A stretch of DNA of 64,000 nt from Cohnella panacarvi Gsoil 349 (lineage in GTDB: Bacteria; Bacillota; Bacilli; Paenibacillales; Paenibacillaceae), in assembly GCF_000515335.1 (NCBI RefSeq), contig NZ_KI911563.1, positions 1,027,598 through 1,091,597 on the forward strand. Reading direction: 5' to 3'. The notes under the pieces were generated by a model. That model did no database searches and was not told the origin of the DNA. It saw nothing but the letters and a program-made list of their open reading frames with translations. Shown here piece after piece: positions 56,039 to 64,000 of the stretch (the first letter of the stretch is position 1; the number at the start of each line of letters is the position of its first letter). The position numbers and the translations under genes are program-made.

Positions 56039-57115
56039 TCATTTGTAAACACGTACCGCTTGGAGCTGCGCCTTCAAGCACAGTTCCGCCGCCTTGAAGG
56101 CGTGCGCTTGCGTCATCGCCTTCTCCGTGCGGTTCAAGCAATCGAGGATCAGCTCTCCGAAATACGGAAAGCCGACTTTGCCGCCGAGCTCCAGATGGAA
56201 CTCGCCTTCCCCGTTGACTAAGTACAGGTGGTCGCCGCCGTTATCCCTCGCGATATCGACGTATTTGCGCAGCTCGATATATCCGTTCGTCCCGAGAATC
56301 GTTAATCGGCCGTCTCCCCAAGTCGACAATCCGTCAGGCGTCAACCAGTCCACGCGGCAATAGTTCGTCGCCCCGTTGTCGCCGAGCAGCGTCGCGTCGC
56401 CGTAATCCTCGAGCTCGGGATATTCGGGATTGTTGTAGTTGCCGACTTTGCTGTGCAGCACCTCGGCGTCGCCGCAGCCCGCGTAGTACAGAAACTGCTC
56501 GATTTGGTGGCTGCCGATATCGCACAGGATGCCCCCGTATTGCGCCTTGCGGAAAAACCAATCCGGTCTCGCGGATGCGTTCAGCCGGTGCGGTCCGAGC
56601 CCGAGCACCTGGACGACTCGTCCGATCGCGCCGTCTTGGACGAGCTGTCCGGCGAACACCGCGCTTTCCACATGCAGCCTCTCGCTGTAATAGACCATGT
56701 ACTTGCGCCCCGTGGCTGCGACGACCGTTCTAGCTTCCGCAAGCTGCTCGAGCGATGTGAACGGCGTTTTGTCGGTAAAATAGTCCTTCCCGTGACGCAT
56801 CGTCTTCACGCCCAACGGACCTCGGTCGCACGGAATAGCCGCCGCCGCGACGAGCCGCACCTCGGGGTCTTGAAAAATCTGATCCTCCGACCGCGCGACT
56901 TGAGCTTCCGGGTAAGTCGCTATGAATCTCTCGACTTTCTCCGGATCGGGATCGTACACCCATTTGAGCGACGCGCCTGCTTCTTTCAGTCCGTTGCACA
57001 TCCCGTAGATATGGCCGTGATCAAGCGCCATGGCCGCGAAGACGAATTCGCCGGGGCCGACCACCGGCCGCGGTTTGCCCTGCGGCGCGTAGTTCATGCC
57101 GTTTGCTCTTGACAT
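56039..57115 (-). CDS. Gfo/Idh/MocA-family oxidoreductase (2)
   Basis: 358 aa. An NAD(P)-dependent dehydrogenase-like protein. The N-terminal Rossmann part is somewhat unusual (FVFAAMALDHGHIYGMCNGL in place of GxGxxG), followed by DKTPFTSLEQLAEA (EKP-like motif) and the catalytic-region DIGSHQIEQFLYYAGC with the His of the family. Substrate unknown; acts on a sugar or sugar acid. 15 nt after the first oxidoreductase. Confidence 0.88.
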   Translation of the reverse strand: MSRANGMNYAPQGKPRPVVGPGEFVFAAMALDHGHIYGMCNGLKEAGASLKWVYDPDPEKVERFIATYPEAQVARSEDQIFQDPEVRLVAAAAIPCDRGPLGVKTMRHGKDYFTDKTPFTSLEQLAEARTVVAATGRKYMVYYSERLHVESAVFAGQLVQDGAIGRVVQVLGLGPHRLNASARPDWFFRKAQYGGILCDIGSHQIEQFLYYAGCGDAEVLHSKVGNYNNPEYPELEDYGDATLLGDNGATNYCRVDWLTPDGLSTWGDGRLTILGTNGYIELRKYVDIARDNGGDHLYLVNGEGEFHLELGGKVGFPYFGELILDCLNRTEKAMTQAHAFKAAELCLKAQLQAVRVYK

Positions 57116-57130
57116 CCGTTCCGTCCTCCC

Positions 57131-58261
57131 TTATCGCCGCAAGGCCGCTTTCGACTTATCGATCTGCTCCTGCAGCTTGGCTTCGAACAGATCCTCGTCT
57201 ATCGGCAGCTCGACCCAACTGTCCTTCCACGTCGATAGCAGCATCGCGTTGGAAATCGTAAGGCCGCGAATGCCTTCTTCGCCCGGGGCGATGAGCGGCG
57301 TTCCTTGCAGGATCGACTGCGTCCAGTCTCGCGTGATGTGCACGTGCTCCGCCGCGTTCGGCGACACGGGCACCTCGATCTTCCAGCACTCCGGCTGGGC
57401 GAAAGGCTCCGTATTGCGGGCGTTGAACTCGGACTCAAGTTCGCGCAACCGCCAAAACGTCATATTGTCGTTCTCGATAACGATTTTGCCCCGGTCTCCC
57501 GTGATTTCGAACCGGTTCGTACCCGGCGTCTCATAGGTGGAAGTAACGAATACGCCCGAGGCGCCGTTCTCGTATTCCACGTAGGCGGTCACGTCGTTCT
57601 CGACCTCGATGTCGCGGTGTTTGCCGAATTGGCAGAACGCCCGGATACGCTTCGGCATTAAGCCGGTCGTCCATTGCCACAAGTCCAGTTGATGAGGATC
57701 TTGGTTGATCAACACGCCGCCGCCCTCGCCCGCCCAAGTCGCGCGCCAACCGCCTGAATTGTAATAGCTTTGCGAGCGGTACCAGTTCGTAATGATCCAG
57801 TTCGTGCGGCGAATTTCCCCGAGCTCTCCGGAAGCGATCAGCTCCTTCAGCTTCTGATAGAGCGGATTCGTTCGCTGGTTATACATCATGCCGTATACTT
57901 TGCCGCTCTTCGCCGCTGCCTCGTTCATCGCGCGCACTTGTTTCGTATACACGCCGGCCGGCTTCTCCACAAGAACGTGCAATCCGTGATCGAACGCCGC
58001 GATCGCTTGTTTCGGATGCTCGTAGTGCGGCGTGCAGATGATGACGCCGTCCACTTCACCCGAACGAAACATCGCTTCGGGCGAATCGAACAGCTTCACC
58101 CGGTCGCCCCATTCCGCCTTCGCTTCACTCAGCCGCTCCGGTCTAACGTCGCACGCCGCCGCCAAAACCCCGCCGATGACTTGACCCTCAATCAAATAAC
58201 TCGCATGCCCCGTGCCCATGTTGCCTAAGCCGACAATACCGATTCTGACGCTTTGCATCAT
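57131..58261 (-). CDS. Gfo/Idh/MocA-family oxidoreductase (1)
   Basis: 376 aa. Rossmann motif IGIVGLGNMGTGHASYLIEG, the EKP motif in HVLVEKPAGVYTKQ, and the catalytic stretch LINQDPHQLDLWQW with Asp-x-x-His. Likely NAD(P)-dependent oxidation or reduction of a sugar acid or glycoside. Start 58261 is set by AAGGAG 6 nt upstream. First gene of the seven-gene cluster. Confidence 0.92.
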   Translation of the reverse strand: MMQSVRIGIVGLGNMGTGHASYLIEGQVIGGVLAAACDVRPERLSEAKAEWGDRVKLFDSPEAMFRSGEVDGVIICTPHYEHPKQAIAAFDHGLHVLVEKPAGVYTKQVRAMNEAAAKSGKVYGMMYNQRTNPLYQKLKELIASGELGEIRRTNWIITNWYRSQSYYNSGGWRATWAGEGGGVLINQDPHQLDLWQWTTGLMPKRIRAFCQFGKHRDIEVENDVTAYVEYENGASGVFVTSTYETPGTNRFEITGDRGKIVIENDNMTFWRLRELESEFNARNTEPFAQPECWKIEVPVSPNAAEHVHITRDWTQSILQGTPLIAPGEEGIRGLTISNAMLLSTWKDSWVELPIDEDLFEAKLQEQIDKSKAALRR

Positions 58262-58319
58262 GCACTCTCCTTCGATTCGGGAACTGTTTGCTTTACGACA
58301 ACATTGTATCATCATTAAT

Positions 58320-58376
58320 CGTTAGTCAACTTCACTACCAGTATACAAAATCGAAGCGCATTTAACTGTGAGTCAA
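58320..58376 (-). promoter_or_regulatory. Candidate promoter/operator region of the uronate cluster
   Basis: Minus-strand GTTGACTAAC and GTTGACTCAC occur about 45 nt apart as direct repeats upstream of the first gene; each includes a -35-like TTGACT. TTGACT followed after 15 nt by TACAAT could be a promoter. These may also be AraC-type sites. Confidence 0.35.
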
Positions 58377-58381
58377 CAAAA

Positions 58382-58425
58382 TAAAAACAGGCTAACCGCA
58401 GAGAAGCTTTTCCGCGATCAGCCTG
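58382..58425 (-). terminator. Terminator of the AEC transporter gene
   Basis: Minus-strand CAGGCTGATCGCGG, loop, CTGCGGTTAGCCTG, TTTTTAT. Confidence 0.85.
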
Positions 58426-58437
58426 ATTGATTCGAAA

Positions 58438-59367
58438 CTAGGATATATTGAGCAAATAGATGACCACGGTCACTGTCGCGATGCTCAGAATCGTGCTCGC
58501 GAGCACGGTCTGTGACGCGAACTCCTTCTCGTTGTCGAACTCTACCGCCAGCAAGACGCTGCTGAGCGAAGTCGGCACCGCGGACGAGACGATCAGTGCT
58601 GATGCCAGAAGTCCATGCAGGTCCATCAACCGTACGACTCCCCATGCGAGCAGCGGGCCGGCGATCAACCGAAGCGCCACGGATATGCCGACATCGACGG
58701 CCAGCTTGCGATTGAGCGACCCCCGCATGCTTCCGAGCTGGACGCCTAACGTAAATAACGCGGTGCCGATGAATGCGTTCGCCAAGTAACCGACGGATAT
58801 GTCGATCGATTGGGGCAGCGGCACTTCGAAGCCTCTCATTAGAAACGCGAGCGGAATCACGTAAATAACCGGCATCGACAAAATGACGTTGCGAATGTTG
58901 CGCCAATCGGCCTTGTGGGCGTTGACGCTGTAGATGCCGTACGTATTCGGCACGAGCGACTGCATCATCATAATGATGACCTGCACCGACAGCGTATACG
59001 GATTGCCCGAGAACGCGAGCTGGTTGATCGGAATGCCGTAATTGGCGCTATTGTAGAAGAGTACGCTGTTGCGCATCGCGCTGCGTCTGCCGCTGTCGTG
59101 CTTCCTCAGCCGGACGACTGCCTCCACGATCGCATATTGCGCCAGCATGAACGCGACGAAGAACGCAAGCACTTGTCCTAGCAGATGTAATTTGATATCC
59201 GTCTCGTAGAGCAACTGAAACATGATCGCCGGCGAGAATAGGTAGAAATTAAGCTTCGAAAGCGTTCGAATATCAAGATCGAAAATCCGTTGCATCACGA
59301 CGCCGACGCCGATGACGAAAGAGAGCGGAAGTACGTTGTTCCATAAAATGTGCAAAAAGATGTCCAT
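58438..59367 (-). CDS. AEC-family (auxin efflux carrier type) transporter
   Basis: 309 aa, ten membrane helices. The AEC fold carries organic acids or amino acids (malate, malonate, branched-chain acids in characterised members). Pattern LNFYLFSPAIMFQLLYETD at helix 2 and the NSANYGIPINQLAFSG motif are family marks; GTALFTLGVQLGSM and VLLAVEFDNEKEFASQTVLA in the second half. Not part of the uronate operon because a terminator separates them; substrate unknown. Confidence 0.9.
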   Translation of the reverse strand: MDIFLHILWNNVLPLSFVIGVGVVMQRIFDLDIRTLSKLNFYLFSPAIMFQLLYETDIKLHLLGQVLAFFVAFMLAQYAIVEAVVRLRKHDSGRRSAMRNSVLFYNSANYGIPINQLAFSGNPYTLSVQVIIMMMQSLVPNTYGIYSVNAHKADWRNIRNVILSMPVIYVIPLAFLMRGFEVPLPQSIDISVGYLANAFIGTALFTLGVQLGSMRGSLNRKLAVDVGISVALRLIAGPLLAWGVVRLMDLHGLLASALIVSSAVPTSLSSVLLAVEFDNEKEFASQTVLASTILSIATVTVVIYLLNIS

Positions 59368-59460
59368 GTTGTCTACTTTCCGTTGCGGGATTAGGTAAAT
59401 CTATTATCGGCCCCATGCTATAATAATTCAACCTACTAAATTTTTCGAAGGATGAGCTTC

Positions 59461-59769
59461 ATGGCTTTCGGTATTACCCGCGCGGAGCTCGAAGCGTGGA
59501 AAGCGGCGGTGAGCCGCGGCGACATCGCCTATATGACGCATTACTGGCTCGACCCCCGTTTCCCCGGCATACGCACCGTGACCAAAGTCGGCTGCTCCGA
59601 TTTAGCCAAGCTCTCTTCGTGGTGCGTCGCGAATGGATTAAACCCCCGCTATATCCACAACCGGCCGCCGTACCCGCACTTCGACCTCATCGGTCCGAAG
59701 CAAGCGGAAATTCTTCGCCGCGAAGGATTGTTCGGCCAACTGGAACGATTTAAGCCGAACGATAGGTAA
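59461..59769 (+). CDS. Conserved small protein, YneQ-like
   Basis: 102 aa, soluble. MAFGITRAELEAWKAAVSRG, TVTKVGCSDLAKLSSWCVAN, PHFDLIGPKQAEILRREG resembles a Bacillota protein family I recall as YneQ in Bacillus subtilis; function unknown. Start 59461 is preferred since AAGG is 9-12 nt upstream; an ATG three codons earlier touches it. Single gene. Confidence 0.7.
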   Translation: MAFGITRAELEAWKAAVSRGDIAYMTHYWLDPRFPGIRTVTKVGCSDLAKLSSWCVANGLNPRYIHNRPPYPHFDLIGPKQAEILRREGLFGQLERFKPNDR

Positions 59770-59772
59770 CCC

Positions 59773-59800
59773 GATAATATCGCGCTATTGCGTCCCAAAC
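59773..59800 (-). repeat. Third copy of the CAATAGCGCGA repeat (inverted)
   Basis: On the minus strand GACGCAATAGCGCGATATTA followed by TCGGG closely matches the pair at 26840 and 26891. It is next to the stop codon of the YneQ-like gene. Confidence 0.75.
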
Positions 59801-59807
59801 CCGAACA

Positions 59808-59848
59808 AAAATCCCCTCCGCCAACTTCTCCTGAGCGAAGGGGATATC
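59808..59848 (-). terminator. Terminator of the SGNH hydrolase gene
   Basis: Minus-strand ATCCCCT, loop, GAGGGGAT, TTTTTG. The 5' arm CCCCTTCGCTCAGG is also found near 26812-26830. Confidence 0.65.
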
Positions 59849-59864
59849 GTTATAAGGCACCGAA

Positions 59865-60521
59865 CTAACGATTCCACTGAAAGCCGATTTTGTTCAAAAA
59901 CGCCCGCGCGAGCAGCATATGGCCGGCCTGCGTCGGATGGACGCGGTCCCATGCCAGCGTTGCCGCGTACAGTTCCTTCAACACCTCGTCGAACGCGGCC
60001 TGCGTATCCACGAACAACGTCCCGCTGTCCTCGGCGACTTGGCGGACGATCGCGCCGTACTCGTCCATCGTGCGGCGCATCGCGTCGTTCTCGTTGCTCT
60101 CGATATAGAAAGGCGTCATCAGCACGAGACCTCCGCTTAGAACGGGTTTCGTCGCCGCGACGAGCTTGCGCAGCGTCGCTTCATACTCCGGCTTGTACAC
60201 GTGCCACTCTTTCACGAAAGGCGTGTCGTACTGCCGCCAGACGTCGTTCGTTCCGATCATGATCGACAGCCAATCCGGCTTGCGGTCGAGAACGTCCTCC
60301 TGCCATCTCGCTTCAAGATTTACGACGGTATTGCCGCTGATTCCGGTATTCACGACCCGAATGCCCAGCTCGGGATATACCGCCTGAAGCAGCGCGTCTA
60401 CGATCGAGACGTAACCTCTGCCCAGCGCTCCGAATAACCCTTCGCCCGCAGGCCTCGCGCGTTCGCAGTCCGTAATGGAATCGCCGATAAACAATAGCTT
60501 TTGTCCTTTTTGCAGTAGCAC
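59865..60521 (-). CDS. SGNH/GDSL-family hydrolase
   Basis: 218 aa cytosolic esterase/acetylhydrolase. The four blocks are present: GDSITDCERARP (Ser), NTGISGNTVVNLEARW (Gly), MIGTNDVWRQY (Asn), AWDRVHPTQAGHMLLARAFL (Asp, His). Relatives in Paenibacillaceae remove acetyl groups from xylo-oligosaccharides or other esters; the substrate here cannot be read. Confidence 0.93.
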   Translation of the reverse strand: MLLQKGQKLLFIGDSITDCERARPAGEGLFGALGRGYVSIVDALLQAVYPELGIRVVNTGISGNTVVNLEARWQEDVLDRKPDWLSIMIGTNDVWRQYDTPFVKEWHVYKPEYEATLRKLVAATKPVLSGGLVLMTPFYIESNENDAMRRTMDEYGAIVRQVAEDSGTLFVDTQAAFDEVLKELYAATLAWDRVHPTQAGHMLLARAFLNKIGFQWNR

Positions 60522-60549
60522 GGGGTCATCACTCCAGCTCGACGTTATT

Positions 60550-61140
60550 TTATGGCTGTTTGAACGCGTTGTTCCAACATCTGCGGCATACCGGCTTGTA
60601 ATCCTCGTTGCCGCCGATCTGGATTTGTTCGCCTTCGTTGACGGGGACGCCGTCGCGGAACCGAATGACCATCGTCGCTTTGCGGTCGCAATACCAGCAA
60701 ATCGTCTTGATCTCTTCGATCTTGTCGGCTTGGATGAGCAAGTTATAACTGCCTTCGAACAGTTGATTCTGGAAGTCGTTCTTCAGCCCGAATGCCATGA
60801 CCGGAATGCCGAGCTCGTCCACGATCCGCGTCAGCTCGAGCACTTGGCGCTTGTTCAGGAATTGCGCCTCGTCTACGAGCACGCAATAGATCCGATCGTT
60901 GCCGGATGTCGGCTTATAGCCCTTCACGCTCTCTAATAAATTCGTCTGGGCGTCGACCGGAATCGCCGGACGCGTCATGCCGACTCGCGATCCTACCTGA
61001 TTTACGCCGTCTCTCGTATCGATCGCGGGCGTAAAAATAATGACCGGCTTTCCTTGTTCCTCGTAATTGTGGGCGACTTTGATGATTTCGAAAGATTTGC
61101 CGCTGTTCATCGTGCCGTATTTGTAATATAACTGCGCCAA
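60550..61140 (-). CDS. tdk: Thymidine kinase
   Basis: 196 aa TK1-type salvage enzyme. P-loop [34 protein letters not shown] (Walker B-like), the zinc site in CWYCDRKA and CRRCW. The start is a TTG at 61140: GGAGGG lies 6 nt upstream and the protein then has the family length; an ATG 21 codons earlier would add an unusual extension. Lies 28 nt upstream of the SGNH hydrolase gene on the same strand. Confidence 0.93.
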   Translation of the reverse strand: MAQLYYKYGTMNSGKSFEIIKVAHNYEEQGKPVIIFTPAIDTRDGVNQVGSRVGMTRPAIPVDAQTNLLESVKGYKPTSGNDRIYCVLVDEAQFLNKRQVLELTRIVDELGIPVMAFGLKNDFQNQLFEGSYNLLIQADKIEEIKTICWYCDRKATMVIRFRDGVPVNEGEQIQIGGNEDYKPVCRRCWNNAFKQP

Positions 61141-61461
61141 CGGTTTCCCTCCAAAGTTGATGATCGTAGCCCAATTATACTTGCTCGTTAAAGTTTGTGC
61201 CATTAAATCCGCAATCGTTATCTTCGTCGCCTTCGCGTTATTTGTCGAAGATTTCCCTCGCCGAAAACATTAATGGTAAAAAATATTAAAAATAATTTAT
61301 TTTTATATCATTCGACATCGAAATGGTTTTTTTGACCTATATTTTGACTTGTTTGCAGTAAAAGATGGTATATATTTACTATTTTAAATTATGCTTGTTT
61401 TGTAATATGGTTGTTTTTGGAGCTGGCCAGCTTTAAACACTAAACAATGGAGGCTTTAATC
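61141..61461. other. AT-rich divergent intergenic region
   Basis: About 320 nt between tdk and the secreted protein gene. 61265-61440 is strikingly AT-rich, with TTGACT (61347-61352 region) followed after 19 nt by TATATATT as a possible promoter for the rightward gene. No ORF with a ribosome-binding site and no RNA element was seen. Confidence 0.4.
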
Positions 61462-61998
61462 GTGAAGAAGGTTAAGAAATTAACATCCGTATTGTTAGCA
61501 ACGGTAATGATGATCGTATTCGCACAATCGGCATTTGCTGACTACTATACGAACCCTAACGGTTCCACCGGCACGGCAATTACTATGGCGATAGGCTCTA
61601 CCGTAAACAGCCAAATTGGCGTCCCTCTAGAAACGGATTACTTCAAAATCAACACCGGGACGAACAAGAACGTTAAAGTCACGTTGAAAAGTCCGTGCAC
61701 GACCTTTTATACGGGTCCGCATTATGAGTACGTGAATGTGTCGTGTTTGAATTTCGACGTCGCCGTTTTCAAAGTAGTTGACGGCGTCATTTCGCTGGTT
61801 ACGAACGCTACTTATACGCAGGGCGGCTCCGGCGGTACTGACATTGTCTCGTTCAATACGTCCGGCTCAACCCAATTCTATATTAAAGTATACGGTCATC
61901 CGCCGACTTCTATCGGAACGAATCCTTTGGGCCAACCGATTTACAATTATAATTACTCGGCCGCATCGAGCTATCAACTTAAAGCCGTATACAATTAA
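61462..61998 (+). CDS. Secreted protein with PPC-like beta-sandwich
   Basis: 178 aa. The GTG start at 61462 has TGGAGG 8 nt upstream. A Sec signal peptide (MKKVKKLTSVLLATVMMIVFAQSAFA-type; positions 1-25, cleavage after A-F-A) precedes an about 150-residue beta-rich domain with Tyr/Asn: GVPLETDYFKINTGTNKNVK, FDVAVFKVVDG, TQFYIKVYG, SSYQLKAVYN. This order resembles the bacterial pre-peptidase C-terminal (PPC) domain. A Cys pair is present. Gene is more AT-rich than its neighbours. Confidence 0.75.
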   Translation: MKKVKKLTSVLLATVMMIVFAQSAFADYYTNPNGSTGTAITMAIGSTVNSQIGVPLETDYFKINTGTNKNVKVTLKSPCTTFYTGPHYEYVNVSCLNFDVAVFKVVDGVISLVTNATYTQGGSGGTDIVSFNTSGSTQFYIKVYGHPPTSIGTNPLGQPIYNYNYSAASSYQLKAVYN

Positions 61999-62028
61999 GT
62001 TAGCCGAACATTCGTAATACAGGAACGG

Positions 62029-62064
62029 CAAAGCCCCGCCGGTCGATTAGACCGGGGGGCTTTG
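62029..62064. terminator. Bidirectional terminator after the secreted protein gene and wrbA
   Basis: AAAGCCCCGCCGGTC-GATTA-GACCGGGGGGCTTTG; strong hairpin between convergent genes. Confidence 0.88.
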
Positions 62065-62083
62065 TCGTATCTTGCTGATTCGA

Positions 62084-62698
62084 TTACCCTTGCAAACCTT
62101 TCTTCACCCAGCTTGCTACTGTTGCCGTACGTTTCGCTTGATGAACGACCGCCGCTTGGACGTCCTCGACCATCGCGCCGTTCTGATCGACGGTTACGCT
62201 CGTGCCGTACGGGTTGCCGCCCGCCGCGAAGGTGACCGGGTCGGTGTACCCCGGGGCTGCGACGATCGCGCCCCAGTGATACATCGTCGTGTACAACGAC
62301 AAGATCGTCGCCTCATGGCCGCCGTGCGTATTGCTCGCGCTCGACATGGCGCTGACGACTTTGTTCGCCAATTTGCCTTGGAACCATAGCCCGCCTAACG
62401 TATCGAAGAATTGCTTCATCTGCGCCGGCAGATTTCCGAACCGGGTCGGCACGGAGAATATATAGGCGTCGGCCCACTCCATGTCCGCGTTGCTAATGAC
62501 CGGCACGTCTTTGGTCGCGTCGACATGCGCCTTCCACGCGGGGTTCGAGGCGATCGCCGCTTCGGGCGCCAGTTCGGGCACGCGGAAGATTCGGACCTCG
62601 GCGCCGGCTTGCTTCGCGCCTTCGGCCGCCCATTGAGACAGCTGGTAGTTCGTACCCGTGGAGCTGTAGTAAATGATCGCCAATTTTACATCGGACAC
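62084..62698 (-). CDS. wrbA: NAD(P)H:quinone oxidoreductase, WrbA family
   Basis: 204 aa flavodoxin-like FMN enzyme performing two-electron reduction of quinones. FMN-phosphate loop YYSSTGTNYQLSQWAAEGAK, PTRFGNLPAQMKQFFDTLGG, SSASNTHGGHEATILSL are the WrbA signatures. Likely detoxifying role. Single gene. Confidence 0.93.
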   Translation of the reverse strand: MSDVKLAIIYYSSTGTNYQLSQWAAEGAKQAGAEVRIFRVPELAPEAAIASNPAWKAHVDATKDVPVISNADMEWADAYIFSVPTRFGNLPAQMKQFFDTLGGLWFQGKLANKVVSAMSSASNTHGGHEATILSLYTTMYHWGAIVAAPGYTDPVTFAAGGNPYGTSVTVDQNGAMVEDVQAAVVHQAKRTATVASWVKKGLQG

Positions 62699-62785
62699 GC
62701 CTTTTCACTCCTATTCGCCATTTCGTACCACGTACAGCATTCCCCGATCGGCTTCCGTTTCATTCATGCGCTTAAAGCGCGCCGT

Positions 62786-63451
62786 TTACACTCTTACCAG
62801 CGGAAAATCGGAGCGAAGCTCGGCGATGAAGTCCGGCGATTCATGCGCCGTACTGGCAACGAGCGGCGATACCGGGTACATATCGAAATCCGCTTTAGGC
62901 TGCGAGTGAAGCATCGCGATCAAAGCATCCGCGCTCGTCTCCACCGGGTTCAACCAGATGTCCATCCCGTTACGATCGAGCACGATCGGCATCGCGTGAT
63001 CGGTCCCGAACGCCATGCCGGCCGTGATGACCGTGCACATCGGAAATTCATTCTTCTCGGAATCGAGCCATATATCGTAAATCCCGGGCATGGCGAACGT
63101 CCGCTTCTCGCGGTGGATGACGCGCCATGCTTGCCTGGTTTTACCCTCCTGCTTCCAGATGTAAAATCCGCTGCAAGGCACGACGCAACGTTTTTTCTTC
63201 AGCATGGCTCCTAGATACGGTCTTTCGTTCAAGGTCTCCAAGCTCGTATTGATCGAGCTTTTGCCCCAGTACGGCATGAGCCCCCAGCGCTGCTGGTTCA
63301 AGCAACGCCCCCCGCCCATCTTCTCGATAACGGGAACGAGCTGGGTCGGCGCGATGTTGTAACGCCGATTATAAGGGATCTGTACCCGATCGATCGCGAA
63401 CTCATCGGTCAAGTCCGACAATTCTGCCGTTAATGTATAGCGGTTACACAT
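62786..63451 (-). CDS. SOS response-associated peptidase (SRAP/YedK)
   Basis: 221 aa. HMCES/YedK proteins form a covalent link between the N-terminal Cys and abasic sites in single-stranded DNA. The start is set at 63451 because the catalytic Cys must be residue 2 (MCNRYTL); the longer frame to 63616 would bury it. Other marks: RRYNIAPTQLVPVI, PCSGFYIWKQEGKT, late GTDHAMPIVL with the active-site His. The ribosome-binding site is weak. Confidence 0.93.
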   Translation of the reverse strand: MCNRYTLTAELSDLTDEFAIDRVQIPYNRRYNIAPTQLVPVIEKMGGGRCLNQQRWGLMPYWGKSSINTSLETLNERPYLGAMLKKKRCVVPCSGFYIWKQEGKTRQAWRVIHREKRTFAMPGIYDIWLDSEKNEFPMCTVITAGMAFGTDHAMPIVLDRNGMDIWLNPVETSADALIAMLHSQPKADFDMYPVSPLVASTAHESPDFIAELRSDFPLVRV

Positions 63452-63670
63452 AAAATCAGCCCACGCTTCCCGAATATGGATTCGGGTTAGTGTGGGCTGC
63501 CGCCAGGTAAAATATGCATGGGTTGGAAACTCGATCTGCGCTCCAATTAATGATTTACTTTCTTTGTCTTTTTTTACAATCGATTTCATACTATTATACG
63601 GGATCGACTCGAACAATCAGGCTGCCGCAACGCTTCCCGACTCATCAAATCATGATAGGAGCAGTGGATC

Positions 63671-64000
63671 ATGAAAAAGAAATTATTGATTTTCGTATCC
63701 GTAATGGCGCTTTTCCTGGTTTCTTTTTCCAATTCGGTTTATGGCGATGGAATCAAATCAAGCGTCGATACTTATTTCCAGTATCAAGTTAATTACTTCA
63801 GTTGGGACGTCAAAGTCAAGGCGGTTGCTAAATTTCATACAACAAGGGATCCTGACGACATCTATTATGCGAAATGGCGTATTCTGCTTAAAGAGTTACT
63901 TCCCAATGGCGGCGAGAGGGTGATCATGAGTCAAACTCTCGATTGGAGAAACGATTTATACAACAAAACAGACATGACAATAAAGTCGGAGCCGCTGGCT
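63671..64000 (+). CDS. Secreted protein, cut by window end
   Basis: 110 residues visible. AGGAG is 9 nt before the ATG. Signal peptide (MKKKLLIFVSVMALFLVSFS, then NSVYG) followed by a mature part with many Asp/Tyr/Trp (VDTYFQYQVNYFSWDVKVKA, AKWRILLKELLPNGG). No family recognised. More AT-rich than the surroundings. Confidence 0.65.
   Translation, partial: MKKKLLIFVSVMALFLVSFSNSVYGDGIKSSVDTYFQYQVNYFSWDVKVKAVAKFHTTRDPDDIYYAKWRILLKELLPNGGERVIMSQTLDWRNDLYNKTDMTIKSEPLA

Noticed and set aside
63452..63616. Longer start for the SRAP protein
   Set aside because: The catalytic Cys must be residue 2, which requires the start at 63451.

Overview
The window is a dense, moderately GC-rich chromosome segment from an endospore-forming Bacillota, most likely a Paenibacillaceae member of the Paenibacillus/Cohnella type. 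The evidence is a gerP-type cluster, a gerA-type germinant receptor operon, a PAS-domain sporulation-kinase-like histidine kinase, a YjcZ-family peptide, a T-box leader before metG, CcpN/YqfL regulators, a GlgC/GlgD glycogen operon and many glycoside-degrading enzymes. I found no rRNA, tRNA, transposase, integrase, prophage or CRISPR locus.

Layout. 1-6.8 kb: start of a lipoprotein gene, metG with its T-box leader, yidD, a 15-copy 50-bp repeat array, and the gerP cluster facing a small-heat-shock-like gene across divergent sigma-K-like promoters. 6.8-15.6 kb: a PucR regulator, an orphan sensor kinase, a GH42 beta-galactosidase with a divergent AraC regulator, a DUF1361 membrane protein and an aldo/keto reductase. 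15.6-23.4 kb: glycogen operon glgB-glgC-glgD-glgA plus a GH15 hydrolase. 23.7-29 kb: chemoreceptor, araA with AraR-like operators, small proteins, a lipoprotein and a nitroreductase. 29-34.6 kb: heterodimeric ABC exporter, ECF sigma/anti-sigma pair, DUF3817 protein. 34.7-38.8 kb: four-gene germinant receptor operon behind a sigma-G-like promoter. 38.8-46.1 kb: a nucleotidyltransferase-like two-gene module, RluA-type pseudouridine synthase, ArsR regulator divergent from GH51 abfA, LytTR protein, yqfL, ccpN, transaldolase. 46.2-51 kb: 51-bp repeat array, broken duplicate of the melA 3' end, GH4 melA, AraC regulator, adenosine deaminase. 51.2-58.3 kb: a seven-gene uronate-type catabolic cluster. 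58.4-64 kb: AEC transporter, YneQ-like protein, SGNH hydrolase, thymidine kinase, two secreted proteins (one cut by the window end), WrbA and an SRAP protein.

The genes fit a plant-polysaccharide lifestyle: side-chain sugars are released by GH42, GH51 and GH4 enzymes, arabinose enters through AraA, uronates through the UxaC-like/KdgK/KdgA route, and surplus glucose is stored as glycogen. CcpN and YqfL are known controls of gluconeogenesis and the PEP/pyruvate node.

The least explained structure is a set of intergenic repeat families with unrelated sequences but nearly the same period (50 or 51 bp), seen at five loci. Other points of interest are a ccpN gene whose Shine-Dalgarno points at an ATC codon, a duplicated melA 3' end whose differences are mostly single-base insertions (possible assembly artefact), a uronate cluster without standard UxuA/UxuB or a transporter, and a hairpin enclosing the start of a lipoprotein gene. 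All assignments come from reading the sequence; no database search was run.
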